Shown here: positions 1-30,600 of the stretch, piece by piece
Numbering within the stretch: position 1 is the first letter of the stretch
Layout of the letters: every line of letters begins with the position of its first letter
Origin: Doris montereyensis
Lineage: Eukaryota > Mollusca > Gastropoda > Nudibranchia > Dorididae
DNA length: 64,000 nucleotides
Direction: 5' to 3'
NCBI GenBank assembly: GCA_037039925.1
Contig: JAXRKP010000431.1
Coordinates: 23,501 to 87,500, forward strand
Made by a program: the position numbers and the translations under genes
Notes under the pieces: model-generated
The model's input: only the letters and a program-made list of their open reading frames with translations
The model's database searches: none
What the model was told of the DNA's origin: nothing

Positions 1-300
1 CTATGATTAAAAAAAAATTTGAAATACCTTCTTCAATGATTGACATTTCACTAACAACAAGACTAGCTAATATCACTAATAAATAGGATTATGCTTGACT
101 ATTAGGTAAGTTATAAGAAATAACAAATTATTGCAATTAGGTGTCTTCCTGACCTGGATTTTGAACTAAAAATGTTTCAATTTGCCACAATTTTTTCAGC
201 TTGGTGATAACCCTGAATAGATATAACAATAGTTCAAAATTTTGTTCTAAATCTGTATTGCAAAAATCACAATAGACCAGAAAATCTCTTCAATTCAGCA

Positions 301-18101
<17,801 letters not shown>

Positions 18102-18684
18102 AATAAATACGATGATCCGCCATAATACATATTGAGTCAATGAGCAATGAAAATATAGTTTGTAATTAGTATCGTCAAGAATGTTAAATCGATATTTTAA
18201 TGGTAGTAGGAATTCTTTGAGTATCTAATTTTTAAATAGAACACTTCATTCCAAGTTTGCAAGCACATAGCAATAGTTCAAGGTTAAGGAATAGTTTTGA
18301 ACAATGAATGCTTCACGTTCAACCAAAATTGTCAAAGTTGAAGAAAAGTATATGACTTATTGCTAGGGTAAGGGAGGGATGAAACTCAAGGTGGTATCGT
18401 GAGAGAAATAATTTGAATATCGCATATTTTGAGACTGCGTGACGGGTGAGAGGCGATCGATGAAATCATTCATCGGAAATTTCCAAAACTATTTATAGAA
18501 ATGAGTCATCCATGTTATGGATCACAATCATTCAAGCTCCACGCAAAAGAGTTCTCACCAATCCGTTTCTTGTTCAAGGGTAGATAATAAATTGGTCTTA
18601 ATTTTGCTTCGACACCGTAATCCAGAAAATGAAAGTAGAGAGTAGTGATAGTCCTCACATGTGTTTACATATTTGATTGACAAG
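18102..18684. promoter_or_regulatory. Shared head-to-head promoter region of SPAST and DDX24
   Basis: 583 bp separate the two start codons, which point away from each other. The gap must hold both 5' UTRs and core promoters unless unseen upstream non-coding exons exist. No TATA box is evident. A slightly GC-richer patch lies near 18430-18480, with a short inverted repeat (CGATGAA, 4-base loop, TTCATCG). A bidirectional promoter is inferred from geometry only. Confidence 0.6.
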
Positions 18685-21600
18685 ATGGCGATGAATTCTG
18701 AAAAAGGCATTTTTAGACACGTTAAAGCGAAAACTGCTTGGAAAAATGTTGAGATTCCTCAAACTCTGACGGAGGATGACTTAGATCTATTCCATGGTCT
18801 TTGTGGTGATATTCAAGAACTAACAGATTATGAAATAATATCTGAAACTCAAGAACCAGATCTAAATGTAAGTGAGACCACTAGGGCCTAGACCTAGATC
18901 TAACTTAAGATCTAGATGTAATGTTTATATTTACAATCACTAGAAGACTAGACAAGACATTAAGACCAGACACTGGCATGTCAAACATCATTTAAATTTC
19001 ACTAGTGACCGAAATTTAGCTAAAGTGAACATAACAAATAACATCTATTCTATCTTCTTCTTATAATATAAAAAAAGGCTGTGATTATTCTCCGCCGGGC
19101 GGAGAATAACCAAATTTGTTTATTCTCATGGTTTCTACTGCGGTGGTCTCGCCGCTATCAAGAGGTGACGTGATTTCATCATCACGCGCTATTATCTATT
19201 TTCCGCCGGGTTTTCTTTCTACTGCCGTGGTCTCGCCGGTATCGAGAGAGAGACAGAGACACAGAGAGAGAGGGAGAGAGAGAGAGGTTTCTTCTTCTGC
19301 TTCTTTTTCTTCCGCTTCCTCATTCTTTTCCTCTTCTTCTGCTTCTTCTTCTCCTTCTTCCTCTTTCTTTCCTCATCTTCTTCTTCTGAGAGGGAGAGGC
19401 AGGAGAGACAGAGAGGGAGAGAAAGAGAGAGAGAGACACACACACACACACACAGAGGGGGAGGGAGAGAGAGAGAGGGGGGGGCTTCTTCTTCTTCCTC
19501 TTTCTTTCCTCTTCTTCTGCTTCTTCTTCTCCTTCTTCTTCCTCTTTCTTTCCTCATCTTCTTCTTCTGAGAGGGAGAGGGAAGGAGAGAGAGAGAGACA
19601 GAGAGAGAGAGGCTTCTTCTTCCCTTTCTTTCCTCTTCTGCTTCTTCTTCTCCTCCTTCTTCTTCCTCTTTCTTTCCTCATCTTCTTCTTCTGAGAGGGA
19701 GACAAAGAGAGAGACAGACAGAGAGAGGAGAGGGAGAGAAAAGAAAGAGAGAGACAGAGACAAAGAGAGGGAGGGAGAGAGAGACACAGGAAGGAGAGAG
19801 AAAGAAAGAGAGAGAGGTAAAGAGAGACAGAGACACACACAGAGAGAGAGAGGTAAAGAGAGAGACAGAGACACACAGAGAGAGGGAGAGAGAGGCTTCT
19901 TCTTCTTCTGCTTCTTCTTCCATTCCTCTTCCTCTTTTGAATATCTCTCTTTAGTCCTAGGACCCTGCTTGCATTGGTAGTTAGTATGGTAGCGAAGCAT
20001 CCGTTAATTGAAACGTTCGAACAGCGGGTCGCTCTCGTTAATTTCTCTGCTCCGACCAAGGAAAATTTACAAAAGGTCATTTGTTCATACTGTTTTAGTC
20101 TTGTTTGCAAATCAGTATCAGCATGGCAGTTAAATCTTGCTCCATGGACGAAATCCATTATCATCACCAACACAAGTTTGGGAAAGATTTGCACTTCACA
20201 AAAGCAGTCCAACAGAGAACAGACAAAGAAACTGAAAGAAATGCCCGGTGGAACCGCGTGATCACGTCACCTCTCGATACCGGTGAGACCACGGCAGTAG
20301 AAAACCCGCGGAAAATAAACAAAAGCGCGTGAATGATGACTCCTTCTTAAAATATATATTTAGTTGAACCCTTGAAAGGCTAACCTGCCGATTGACCTCA
20401 ATGTGGGTCATTAATCTCATTCCGCTGTGTAAGAGGCTTTCGTACATGGCACAGATAGTTTCCTTGCCCTGCTCACAAGGCTGCCGCTCTTGACCACGAC
20501 GTACCTGTGATTATTGTGATTGGTTTTGATCTTTGTTAAGTAAGGTGACATAGCGGGCAATTGATTTAGTTATTGTTATTGTCATCGTGTTTATACTGCA
20601 TTGTTTACTAACAATAACATCTATTACAGCCTACTTTTATTAAACATGAAAAGGAATAATACTGCAGTTGACCTATTACTAATGAAGAGGAATGTGAAAG
20701 GTATAGTACGAATAGATAGAAAACGGGTCAGGACGGAGAAATCCTCAGTGTGCCCAACCTTCATGCAAAAAGGAGACATAGAAACAAATAGATACTAAAC
20801 AATGCTGGATGAAACAAACACTAATAGAGCCATTGGTGCAACGACTCATCGAGCAATGTTCATCAACAGAACAAGCCTTATAACAACAATAAACAAAAAG
20901 AAAGAACAAAACGAACTACAACTGCCAAGAGACTGAGAGAGATGAGGGAAGGATAGAAAGAGGAAAGAAAAACTAACAGAAGACTTAAAGAGAACGAGGA
21001 ACATAAAGACAGACGAATAGATGATAGAGAAAATGAGAGAGAGACAGATAGAGATGAGGTAACATGTAGAGCGGGGGGGGGGGGCACGTGCCTACATGGT
21101 CAGGCTTTACTTCAGTCATTCAATGCCAGCCACGCTGTCGAATTTTATGTTGTAGAGTTTCAATGAACAACGTTTATCTTTATTTCTAAAGGAATCATTT
21201 TCATTCTCACATCTAAATAAAATGATGGAACTATAATGCTAATACTAGAGGAAATGTCCAACCCCCTTTCGCTAATCCCATTACTGAGTCCAAAGTGCAT
21301 AGGTAACACATTCCCATGATGAAAGAAACAGGCCCCCGGTTTACAGCTTTCACAAGTGTGTATCGCCCCAGCTGCGACAAAATGCTCTATCCTAGACCTA
21401 ACACCTCTTGTCTCAAATGAAAGCTTCAATTTTCCCTTGTACTTTCAACACTCTAATCTCTTATTTCTATGTGAAAAAGGGGGTAGAGATTTATTTTGAC
21501 GTATGACGTTTGACAATATAACCATCAACACAATACTCCCCTGATTGGTCAACCCTGAACATGGTTTCTTTCTATTGACTGAAGGTCACGCCTTCCATTC

Positions 21601-24600
21601 AGGCTGACCATAGGTGTACAATGTGATTGGCCACATATATCTTTTATTTATATCAATCACTATTTTTTCTTGCTTGTGAGTGGAGCTTCTTACAAAAGTA
21701 ATTGACATCTGTCCAGAAGTTGCATCGGTCATACGAAGGCAAGAGTCTTTGACTTTGTCCGCTTTGCAGAGGGTCCACAGCCTGCATTTGAGATAAAGCT
21801 CCTGTGTGTTGTTGTATCTCTTTATAAGAAATACATCGAGTGTGTGTTAGACTCGGAAATGAACTATCACTTGTGCTCCTATAGAATAATAGACTTTCTC
21901 TGTTTGGCGTGGTGTGGGTTGATCAGCATAATTGGTCAGAATAGAGGCATCCTCGAGACCTGTCTTTGAGTGCACTGCAGTGCAGTTATACGGGGCCCAC
22001 CACTAACGCTTTGTCTTGCTGGAAGGCCGGGAGTGATGCAAATATATGGGACCCGTCAGTATCGTAGGCGTCCTTAAAGTGCCCAGTGGCATGCATAAAT
22101 ATGGGACCAGCCTGAAAAGGGTTAAAATCTACTAAAGATGTCATAAAATCGCATTTCCATCAAACTTTTTATTTTAGACAATTTAGAGTCTTGATTCTAG
22201 ATATCTAGATATTTAGATCAGCGTTAACTTAGTACAAGAACAACCAGATTAGGCTGTCAAACATACAAAATTCCATTTTCAAACATTGATTGTCATCGTC
22301 ACTCATTGTACCCTAGTATTTTTTAGTAGTATAGTAAGTTACTGAGTGAGGCTGTAGAATAGATTGCCAACAGAAATAAAACTTAGACAGCACTGAAGAC
22401 TTTAAAAACAGAATTAAACACATTAATTAGAATCAAATTTGGATTAACAGTTTTGGGTTAAATTAAAATATGCTCGCTGGCAGAGTAATGCTAATATTCA
22501 AGAATGGGGGTCAGCCTTCAGGAATTGTGATAGATTTTACAAAAGATAAATCTGTTATTATACAACATCTATACAGTTTGATGCAAATTTATAACACTTA
22601 CTGAGTTTGTGTTAAAGAATATGGTCATAAGATAAGCGATTGATAGTCAGAGAAACTCTTGAATCAATGGTTAGTTCTTATCGATATGGTACGCTGACCC
22701 TTGTAGATGACATTTAAACTGCTTGTGTTCAAATAAATTGTCCATTGTCTTAGGCTTACATCATGTCAAATTACAGGTAATGACTGAAACCAGTCACAAA
22801 ACACTGCTGAAGGCAACTTTTCTTTTTTTACCCTAATTTTTTTACCCTTGGATATGCCAGACTATGGAAATTAAGCTCTATGCTGAATATGAAATTGAGC
22901 TAATAGGATTAAATGCACGTGAGGTTGTCTGCATTAAGTTTTTTCCTGTCGAATATAAGTTCAATTTGATGTCATTGAGATTTCATATTTATCTTTCCAG
23001 TATGATTCCAAACATGTGTCATCCACAAAAAGCAGAAAGCGCAAGAAGGATTCTGATGAGAGCCAATCGCTTTTGTCAAGCGTATCAAAGAAAAAGAGAA
23101 AGGGGGACTGTTCTCTTCCAGTCTCAGTAAAATCGGAGGCGTCTAATAATGAAATAAAGCAAAAGGTTTTAAGTACTAGCTGTGAGTCAGATTTTGCGAC
23201 CCATGACTCTGATGACTTTGATGATACTTCAGCAGGTGTGAAAATTTTGTGTGGTGGGTCTAAGACCACTGGCATTGAAAATGTTGGTAAAAAGAAAGGG
23301 AAAAAGAAAAAGAAACAGAAATTGAATCAACAGGATCCAGAGCATGGCACGAAAAATCGACAAAGACAAGTTGGACAAATCACATCTTGCTTCAGCTGCT
23401 CAGACTACAAAAGATATAGGTAAATAGATGGATTATTTGTTGTGCTTGCCTTTTGAATACTTCAGTACCAAAATAATGTTATAGGTACATATGTTACTAG
23501 AATTTAAAGGTTGACTACTCTGACTTGACTAATTTGATGCTGTACTACTGTTATCGAATGATGCATAACTTTGCTCATCTCCTGGCTTGCAACATTGTGT
23601 GTGGCTATTATTTGTTCTCAATGAGCTGTTTTAAAACATAATTATTTACATTGTGAAAAATGATGACAGACGGACGCGCAGCAGAGATATATATATATAT
23701 TGTAAGCACTTGTGTAATATGTGTATGTAAATGGATACAAAGACTATCAAAGTGATCAAGTGACAACATTTTCAAAGAATCTTTTCTTCTTTTTTGTTTT
23801 CTCATAAAAGTATTTGTTACACCAAGGCAGGGCACTAGTCTGATGTAGGTGCCTATAAAAATGTCAGGCTCAAGAATTATTCTAATTGGGTAATGAATGG
23901 CAAAAAACAAAACAGTCACAATCATATGATGCAACAATCATTCTCATTTAACCAGACATGCGACCAGGACTGTCTCAATCGACATGCAGTGTAGTGGCTT
24001 TGATGAAAGTAAAAGGACACGTGCAGTTTTTTCGCTTAGATCAGCATATGGTGTCTTTGATGAGAGTGACAGTACTGGATGTGTGGCACGTTTTTGTCAA
24101 TTTTTCTTCATCATTTACTGTGGTGGACTACGTGCTTGTTCGTCTGTCTGTTTTCGTTCTATTCACATAGTAAAAGTAAAATTCCTTCAATGCCATTTAT
24201 GGCCCATAGAGCACGGGCAGTTGGCGGGTGCTGTTGGTAGGCCCTGTTTATTTCCTTTCCTTCTTTTACTTATCTTTCATCTTGCTGTTTCCTCTTAATT
24301 CACCCTTAGATCACCGCAATGGTAGACGGGGTAAATTTCAATGAAACAAACAAACAAAGCCCATATAGCCGGAGCACCACAGGGCATTAGGCTGATACAA
24401 GTTAATGCTCCCAGGCTAGTGCTCGTACTCATTTGTACCTGAATCGAGTAGGGAAAATACATGTTACGTGCCTTTCCCTAAGGTCACGACATCGGCCCCA
24501 TGTTTGCTGGGATTAGAACCCGAGACCTCATGATCCCAGGCTAAGCCTCTTAACCACTCAGACACCGACGCCCTATTCATGTCATGTTGTTAAAATTATA

Positions 24601-27600
24601 GAAGAGTTTGTAAAAATGCAAAATGTGATGGCTCAAAAGAGAGAGCAAGAACAAACACACACACAAAAGTATGTCTCTCAATGGGTTAAGTGATTTTTAG
24701 AAGGGATTTTTTATGAAAATCCATTCATCTGTGATGAAAATCCATTCACCTGTGATTATGCTATACTGTGATTATTGTGAAGTCTTGATGTTTGGTCAGT
24801 CTGCTGATTTGAATTTACCATCAAACCAGCCAAGTGACAGCTGCACAGTTCTAATGTGAGTGTTCTTGTCCACCACACACCAGCCACACTCTAGTAGCTA
24901 AAAGCAGTCATTCATACCCCTTAAAAAAAGTGTCTTAGCATAGAACCACACAAAACAACACATATTATCTGATTTATCTTTTTCTTTTCAATAAATCAAT
25001 CAATACAAATTATCAAAACATTAAAGACGATGGTGAAAATACTTTTGATAAATGAGTTAAAATGCTCTTGTTTTCTTGGTGTTATAGATTCTTGGAAAGT
25101 GGTTGTTTAATGAATTATCTTAGATTTGTTCTGCAAGTCTTGAATTTTAAAATGAACATTGATTGAGTTTGTCATATTTCACTTTCCAATAGATATGTCC
25201 CAATGGAAAAACCTGTTTGTTCCTGAAGAGCTGATGTGTTCATTACAAGAGCAAGGTTTTGTCAATCCAACAGAAATTCAAATCTTAGCCCTACCAAGTG
25301 CCATCAGAGACAAAAAGGATATTATTGGGGCTGCTGAAACAGTAAGACCATAGAAATGTCATGATGGATGTTGTGAAATTAGAAGGTCTTGGAAGTGGTA
25401 TGCTTATATCATAATGAATTAATAGGAAAGCTAAGCATGATATTGGGAGCAAAATGATTTTGTTTAAAATGCTCTGACTTGTTATATAAACCACATAACT
25501 TGCCTTTGGTGGGTAATATGATTTGAGTTGATCTTTAGTTTTGTTTTGCTTTTCGTTGGACTTTCAATAATTTTTTCGTTTGTTAATATTTGTATCTTTA
25601 TTGGTAGTAAACACTAACAGCCCTGAATTCTTGAAAATTAATTATGAATGGCCCAACATTCTCAGTTAAGTTTTTGTGGGCTTTTGTCATTGAAATTGCT
25701 GTCTTGACGCTTTGGTGTGTGTGTCTTAGATCGTCTAGTCAGTAAAATAATGTCTTTGTTTTAAATGTTAACCAAATATTTTATTTGTATACACTTAATA
25801 CTTTTTGTTGATTAGGACCGTTTACTTTTTCTTTTGCCAACAGGGAAGTGGTAAAACTCTTGCTTTCGGCATTCCAATTGTAGCACAAATATTATCTTCA
25901 CAAGCAGAAAGGAAAAAGAAAACCAAACTGTTGTTGAAAACGATGATGAAAATTCAGATGGCAGTCCTGAGGAGCAACTTGCTGAAAGTGGAAATACTTT
26001 TCAGCCACAGGTAAATTAATTACATCTTATCTTTTTATTTTTAATGTGATGATGGTTGCCGGCATGCGGTAAGTGAATATAAATTCTTTTGTCAAGGTTG
26101 GCGGGAGCTACTGAGTTCTGGTAGGTCCTACTTCTTTCCTATCTGTCTTTCACACATTATTCTTCCTGCTGTTTGTTCTATATTGGGCTTTTCAAAAAGT
26201 TCATTCATTTTAGAATCATGTCTTTGATTAAAACAAATCATCTTACCTTTCTTATTTATTTATTGTTGCAGGGAGGGGGCAAAAATAGATCAACCAAAAA
26301 AAGCCAAAAGATGTCCAGAGTTACACTGTATTACTCTGTCACCACCTTTCTCCACAAATTCTAATGAATACTTTACACATAGACCTTTATTTACATATCA
26401 GACCTATTCTTCCCTTTCAATGAGCTGTCAAGCATAATAATAAAGATGCTTTATTGCCATTTGTAATTAGAATGCAATAGGAATATGGAATGGGGCTGTA
26501 CAAAATCATACTGCATCTATAAGGAAAACGCTAACAGTATATTTACGGTAATAACTTTTTTGTTAGACCATGAAAACTAGACCTATATGTGAATAATTTA
26601 TACATGTGTACAGCGCAATACTAAAATGGCAACTCTTGATACATTTACAATGTAGTATGTTGTCAAAAATGAGATGCTAAAAGTATGCCATTCTACAGCT
26701 TGATTTTTTAAGAATTCAGTAATCTTTATAACACAGATAAGATAAAAAAAATCAAGAGACATGATCATGATGTGAATACTGTTTGCTTAAATAATTAATT
26801 TTTATAACTACAGTTGTATGAGATCACATATTTTTGCTTATCCTCTCATGCAGTCTTAATTGTAACATATTTCCTATGGAAATATCAGTTGTGGTAGTGA
26901 AATGATTGCAATGTTGACGGTAATTTTTTCTTTTGCCCTCAGAAATCATCAAGCCAATGTGGACCAAAGGCCTTGATTTTAGAACCTACAAGGGAATTAG
27001 CTATTCAAGTTCACAAACATTTGAAACGTCTTGCCTCACACACACAGATAAAGGTAAAACCTCTCATTTGTATAAAGATATTATATTTCAATTACTGCTG
27101 TGTTCATAGATTTCTCACTCCTTTCGTTGTGACGGTTACAGCATAGAACTGTGTCTGATGTAAGATAGTCTTGTTCTTGAGCAGTGGATAAATTCATTTC
27201 TTTGAGGCTGATGTAAGATAGATAGTCTTGTTCTTGAGTAATGGATAAATTCATTTATTTGAGGAAGAACATAGAAAGTTATATTAATAATAATTAAATA
27301 CGTGTACTTGCAAGTGTTGAATCCAACAATTTAACAAACCAGTACTTTCAGTGTTAGATTTATATCTGAGAACATTGTGGTATATGACCCAAACAGGGTT
27401 TGGTTTGAAATAAACTCATTAAAAGTGAAAGGACATGAAAGACAGTTTAATTCTCATAAACTGTGTCTGTTGATAAAAAAGTAATTTAAAACAGGATTTT
27501 TTTAGACTTTTTCTCTTACCTACTGTCTTAGATTTGTTGCATCAACTGGATATCTTTGTATGAAGGCTAATAAAGTATAAAATGGAAATTTCCTTGGAAA

Positions 27601-30600
27601 GTTTTTTTGTGACTAAATTTATGCACACGGATAGTTCTTCTTTCAACATCACTAATGCAGTAACAAAAAATATCCAAATATAATGCCAGGAAAGCCTTAC
27701 AAATCTACTTAACTAAGATTTCATGTGATCGGTTGCTAAAAAAGAGAGTTGATTGTAGAGTTAATATGAAAAAGTTAAATTTAATTGATTTTGTGGCGCT
27801 TAAAATTACTAATTTTTCAGCAATTTCCACCTTAGATTTGAATCAACAAAAGCCACTATTAAAGATGATTTTGATAGTGTCTGTCATTTGTGACGTCTAA
27901 GTAAGAAATATGGTAAAATTGTATGAGATTAGTTTACAGTCACTAAAGTTGTATCATAAACTGTACACATTTCTGGTGAGGAAAAGTCAAAACAACAAGC
28001 CTCACAAGTTTTGTTCAATCTCCAATCTCAGCTTTTACTTTGACCAATGTTGTTGATAACAGCAAATTTTTCGTGCCTAAAGAGTTTGATGATGTCTGAA
28101 GATAACCAAAAAAAAGGTGCAAATTTTAATATTCAGCATAATGTTGATGTCTGTTATGTGGAGAAATCAGATCATGATCTGAGAGGTCTGGAATCAGATT
28201 GATCTCATGAAGGCAATCAGCAACAATGACTTTCACAACTGTATTGGTAAATGTGAAATCTAAGTTAACAATTCATTAATTTGTAGTTAATCCCTGTCTC
28301 CTGAAAACATAAGCTCACTGACTACCACAAAATAATGAAGCTACACATAATAATGATAATGAAGCGCCCAATCCAGCGTGAAGACATACACACAAATCAA
28401 AATAAAACATTTACATTCACAGGATAGACATCATTAAGAATGAGAATAAATCCATTACATTCGTTGTAAAAAGATAACGATTCAAATGTTATCAAAGGTA
28501 AGTCTAGAGGGAGAGAATTCCACACTGCCGGAGCTGCATGGTTAAAAGATCTCCCAGCATGCCCAAGAGAACTTAACATGATTCTTAATAATCAAGAGCA
28601 TGCTCACAATCTCTAAATTATCGGTATTGTTTGATTTTTTTGTGTCAAAATGAGAGAAAAACCACAGAAATAACTGTTATGATGGGAAGACAAAATCAAA
28701 TAATCTATACCGTCCCAAAGGTTTTAATTTGACATTTAAAGACATAGTATGAATGAACATGACACAGGATTGTCTGACTGTAAACTTGCTCTCAAATGTT
28801 GATTTAACAATTTTGTTGTTGCTTTCATTGCCATGATGACCTTTTGGGAATGAGTCGTATAGAATAATGTTTGAAAATTTGCACCACAGGTTGTGTCATC
28901 ACACAAATGTCACATTGTGTCATCACACAAATGTCACATTGTGTCATCACACAAATGTCGTCACACAAATGTCACATTGTGTCGTCACACAAATGTCACA
29001 TTGTGTCGTCACACAAATGGCACATTGTGTCGTCACACAAATGTCACATTGTGTCACCATCTGTTTAATCTTAACTGCAGCTGCAGTGTCATGATAACAA
29101 GAAAATATAAGCTTTCAAGATTAATAGGTGTTCAATTGTGCACTTCTTTCAATTAAAAAATATGTTCCCACGCTGACAAGTTATATGCAATCAATTGTCA
29201 TTTTGTCAACTCCATGATGTAGTGTGGGGGACTCAGTGATCCAGACACAAGGTGTCAACCTCTTAACCAAAAGGTCGTGGATTTTGGCCCCACATGTTGA
29301 AAAATATTCTCAATTTTTTTAAAGTAAAACCCACCCCTTTTGGTCCAGGTAGATGGATCTAGTCCCATCGGAGACGGACTATTAAAAAAAAGGTCTTGAG
29401 TGGACATTACCACACTTTGTTGATGTTAAAGATCCCCTGGCTGTTTACAAGGTAGTGTGGGTGTAAAAAAAAATCCCACCAAAAAAGAAACACCATTGCC
29501 TTTCAAGAAAATGGTCAACGCAGCTCTAATATTTTTGTTTCATTTTTTTGTACATATTTTTGTCTTGTGATTAAATTTACTTGTATAGTATATCCTTTTA
29601 ATTTTTAATGCACTTTCTTCACTGTCATCCCAGTTTGCCACTGTTATTGGTGGAATGTCCGTCGATAAACAAATCAGAATGTTAAAGCAAGGTCCAGAAG
29701 TTGTAATAGCCACACCTGGACGACTTTGGCAACTCATTGAAGAGGTAATGTAGCTTTAAATATTTTGGTCTTCCTATCATTTCGGTATCCGTGACATAGC
29801 ATCTTTAAATTTGTGTAGTTTATCTGTTTGAGAATGAGAGCTTCATTTGTTTTCTGGTCAAACGTGTACAAGATTCTTCGTAAGAGTTTGAAAATATATC
29901 CAAGGCATTGCTTGGCCAATAAGAACATAACTTCCAGGATGATGGCAATTTACCATTTATTTTTAATGGCTGATAGATCTAATTGGTCAGGGAAAATTTT
30001 TCCCTCCCCCATAATGTCGTAATTTTCAATGTTTTTGGCAAGGTACATGAAGATATTAGCATTCTAAATCCTTATTTAGGAGGAGGGGGATATTTCTTGA
30101 GCAGAAACAAATTAGAAATGTATACCTTTTGTCAACCTTTTTTTTTTTTTTTTAATACAGCATTTGACGATTTATGAATTTTTAGAATGGCAAAGGAAAA
30201 TTCAATAGTGTTTAAAGAATTATGGAAGGCTTGAAGAAAATGCCTTTGTGGCCCAAGTGGACTTTCTGAAAGTCTAAATAAACTTCTTTTTGTCATAACA
30301 ACTTCCATTCGTAATTTTTGTGACTGAAGAAGGAGGCGTAAAAAGAGAATTTTTTGGCACCGCCTCTTTTTGCAAAGAGAAACAACAAAGTCAACAAAAT
30401 GAGAACAACTTGTATGTTTTTTCTAATCTTTGAAAGTATCCGATCTCAATGCTATTTTTCCATTTAAATTTTATTTTATTTTTCAGGGTGAACAGCATCT
30501 GAGCCGGGTGGATTGTGTACATGGCTTGGTGGTGGATGAGGCTGACAGGATGATAGAGAAAGGCCATTTTGAAGAATTGACAAAAATCCTGCATTACATC

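Larger units (their letters stand above)
18868..23000 (+). other. DDX24 intron 1 (remaining content)
   Basis: This is the first and largest DDX24 intron. Apart from the composite repeat and the retrotransposon fossil listed separately, it has a purine-rich tract with a G run at about 20930-21080. The unassigned segment 21480-22130 looks repeat-like but matched nothing I recognise. Small open frames at 20601-20798 (plus) and 21160-21429 (minus) have no recognisable domain and are not called. Confidence 0.6.

Noticed and set aside
19116..20212. Several open frames of 81-279 codons over the CT/GA composite
   Set aside because: Low-complexity repeat translations, overlapping on both strands, with no domain.
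21160..21429. 89-codon minus-strand frame with clustered Cys/His
   Set aside because: No recognisable finger spacing and no adjoining coding sequence; isolated in DDX24 intron 1.
24500..24573. Possible tRNA-Leu/Ser gene
   Set aside because: A- and B-box-like parts are present, but there is no good acceptor stem or anticodon arm, and a SINE body follows.
28867..29156. Three overlapping Cys/His-rich frames resembling zinc-finger repeats
   Set aside because: They are the three readings of one 24-bp minisatellite; the spacing does not match any zinc-finger class.
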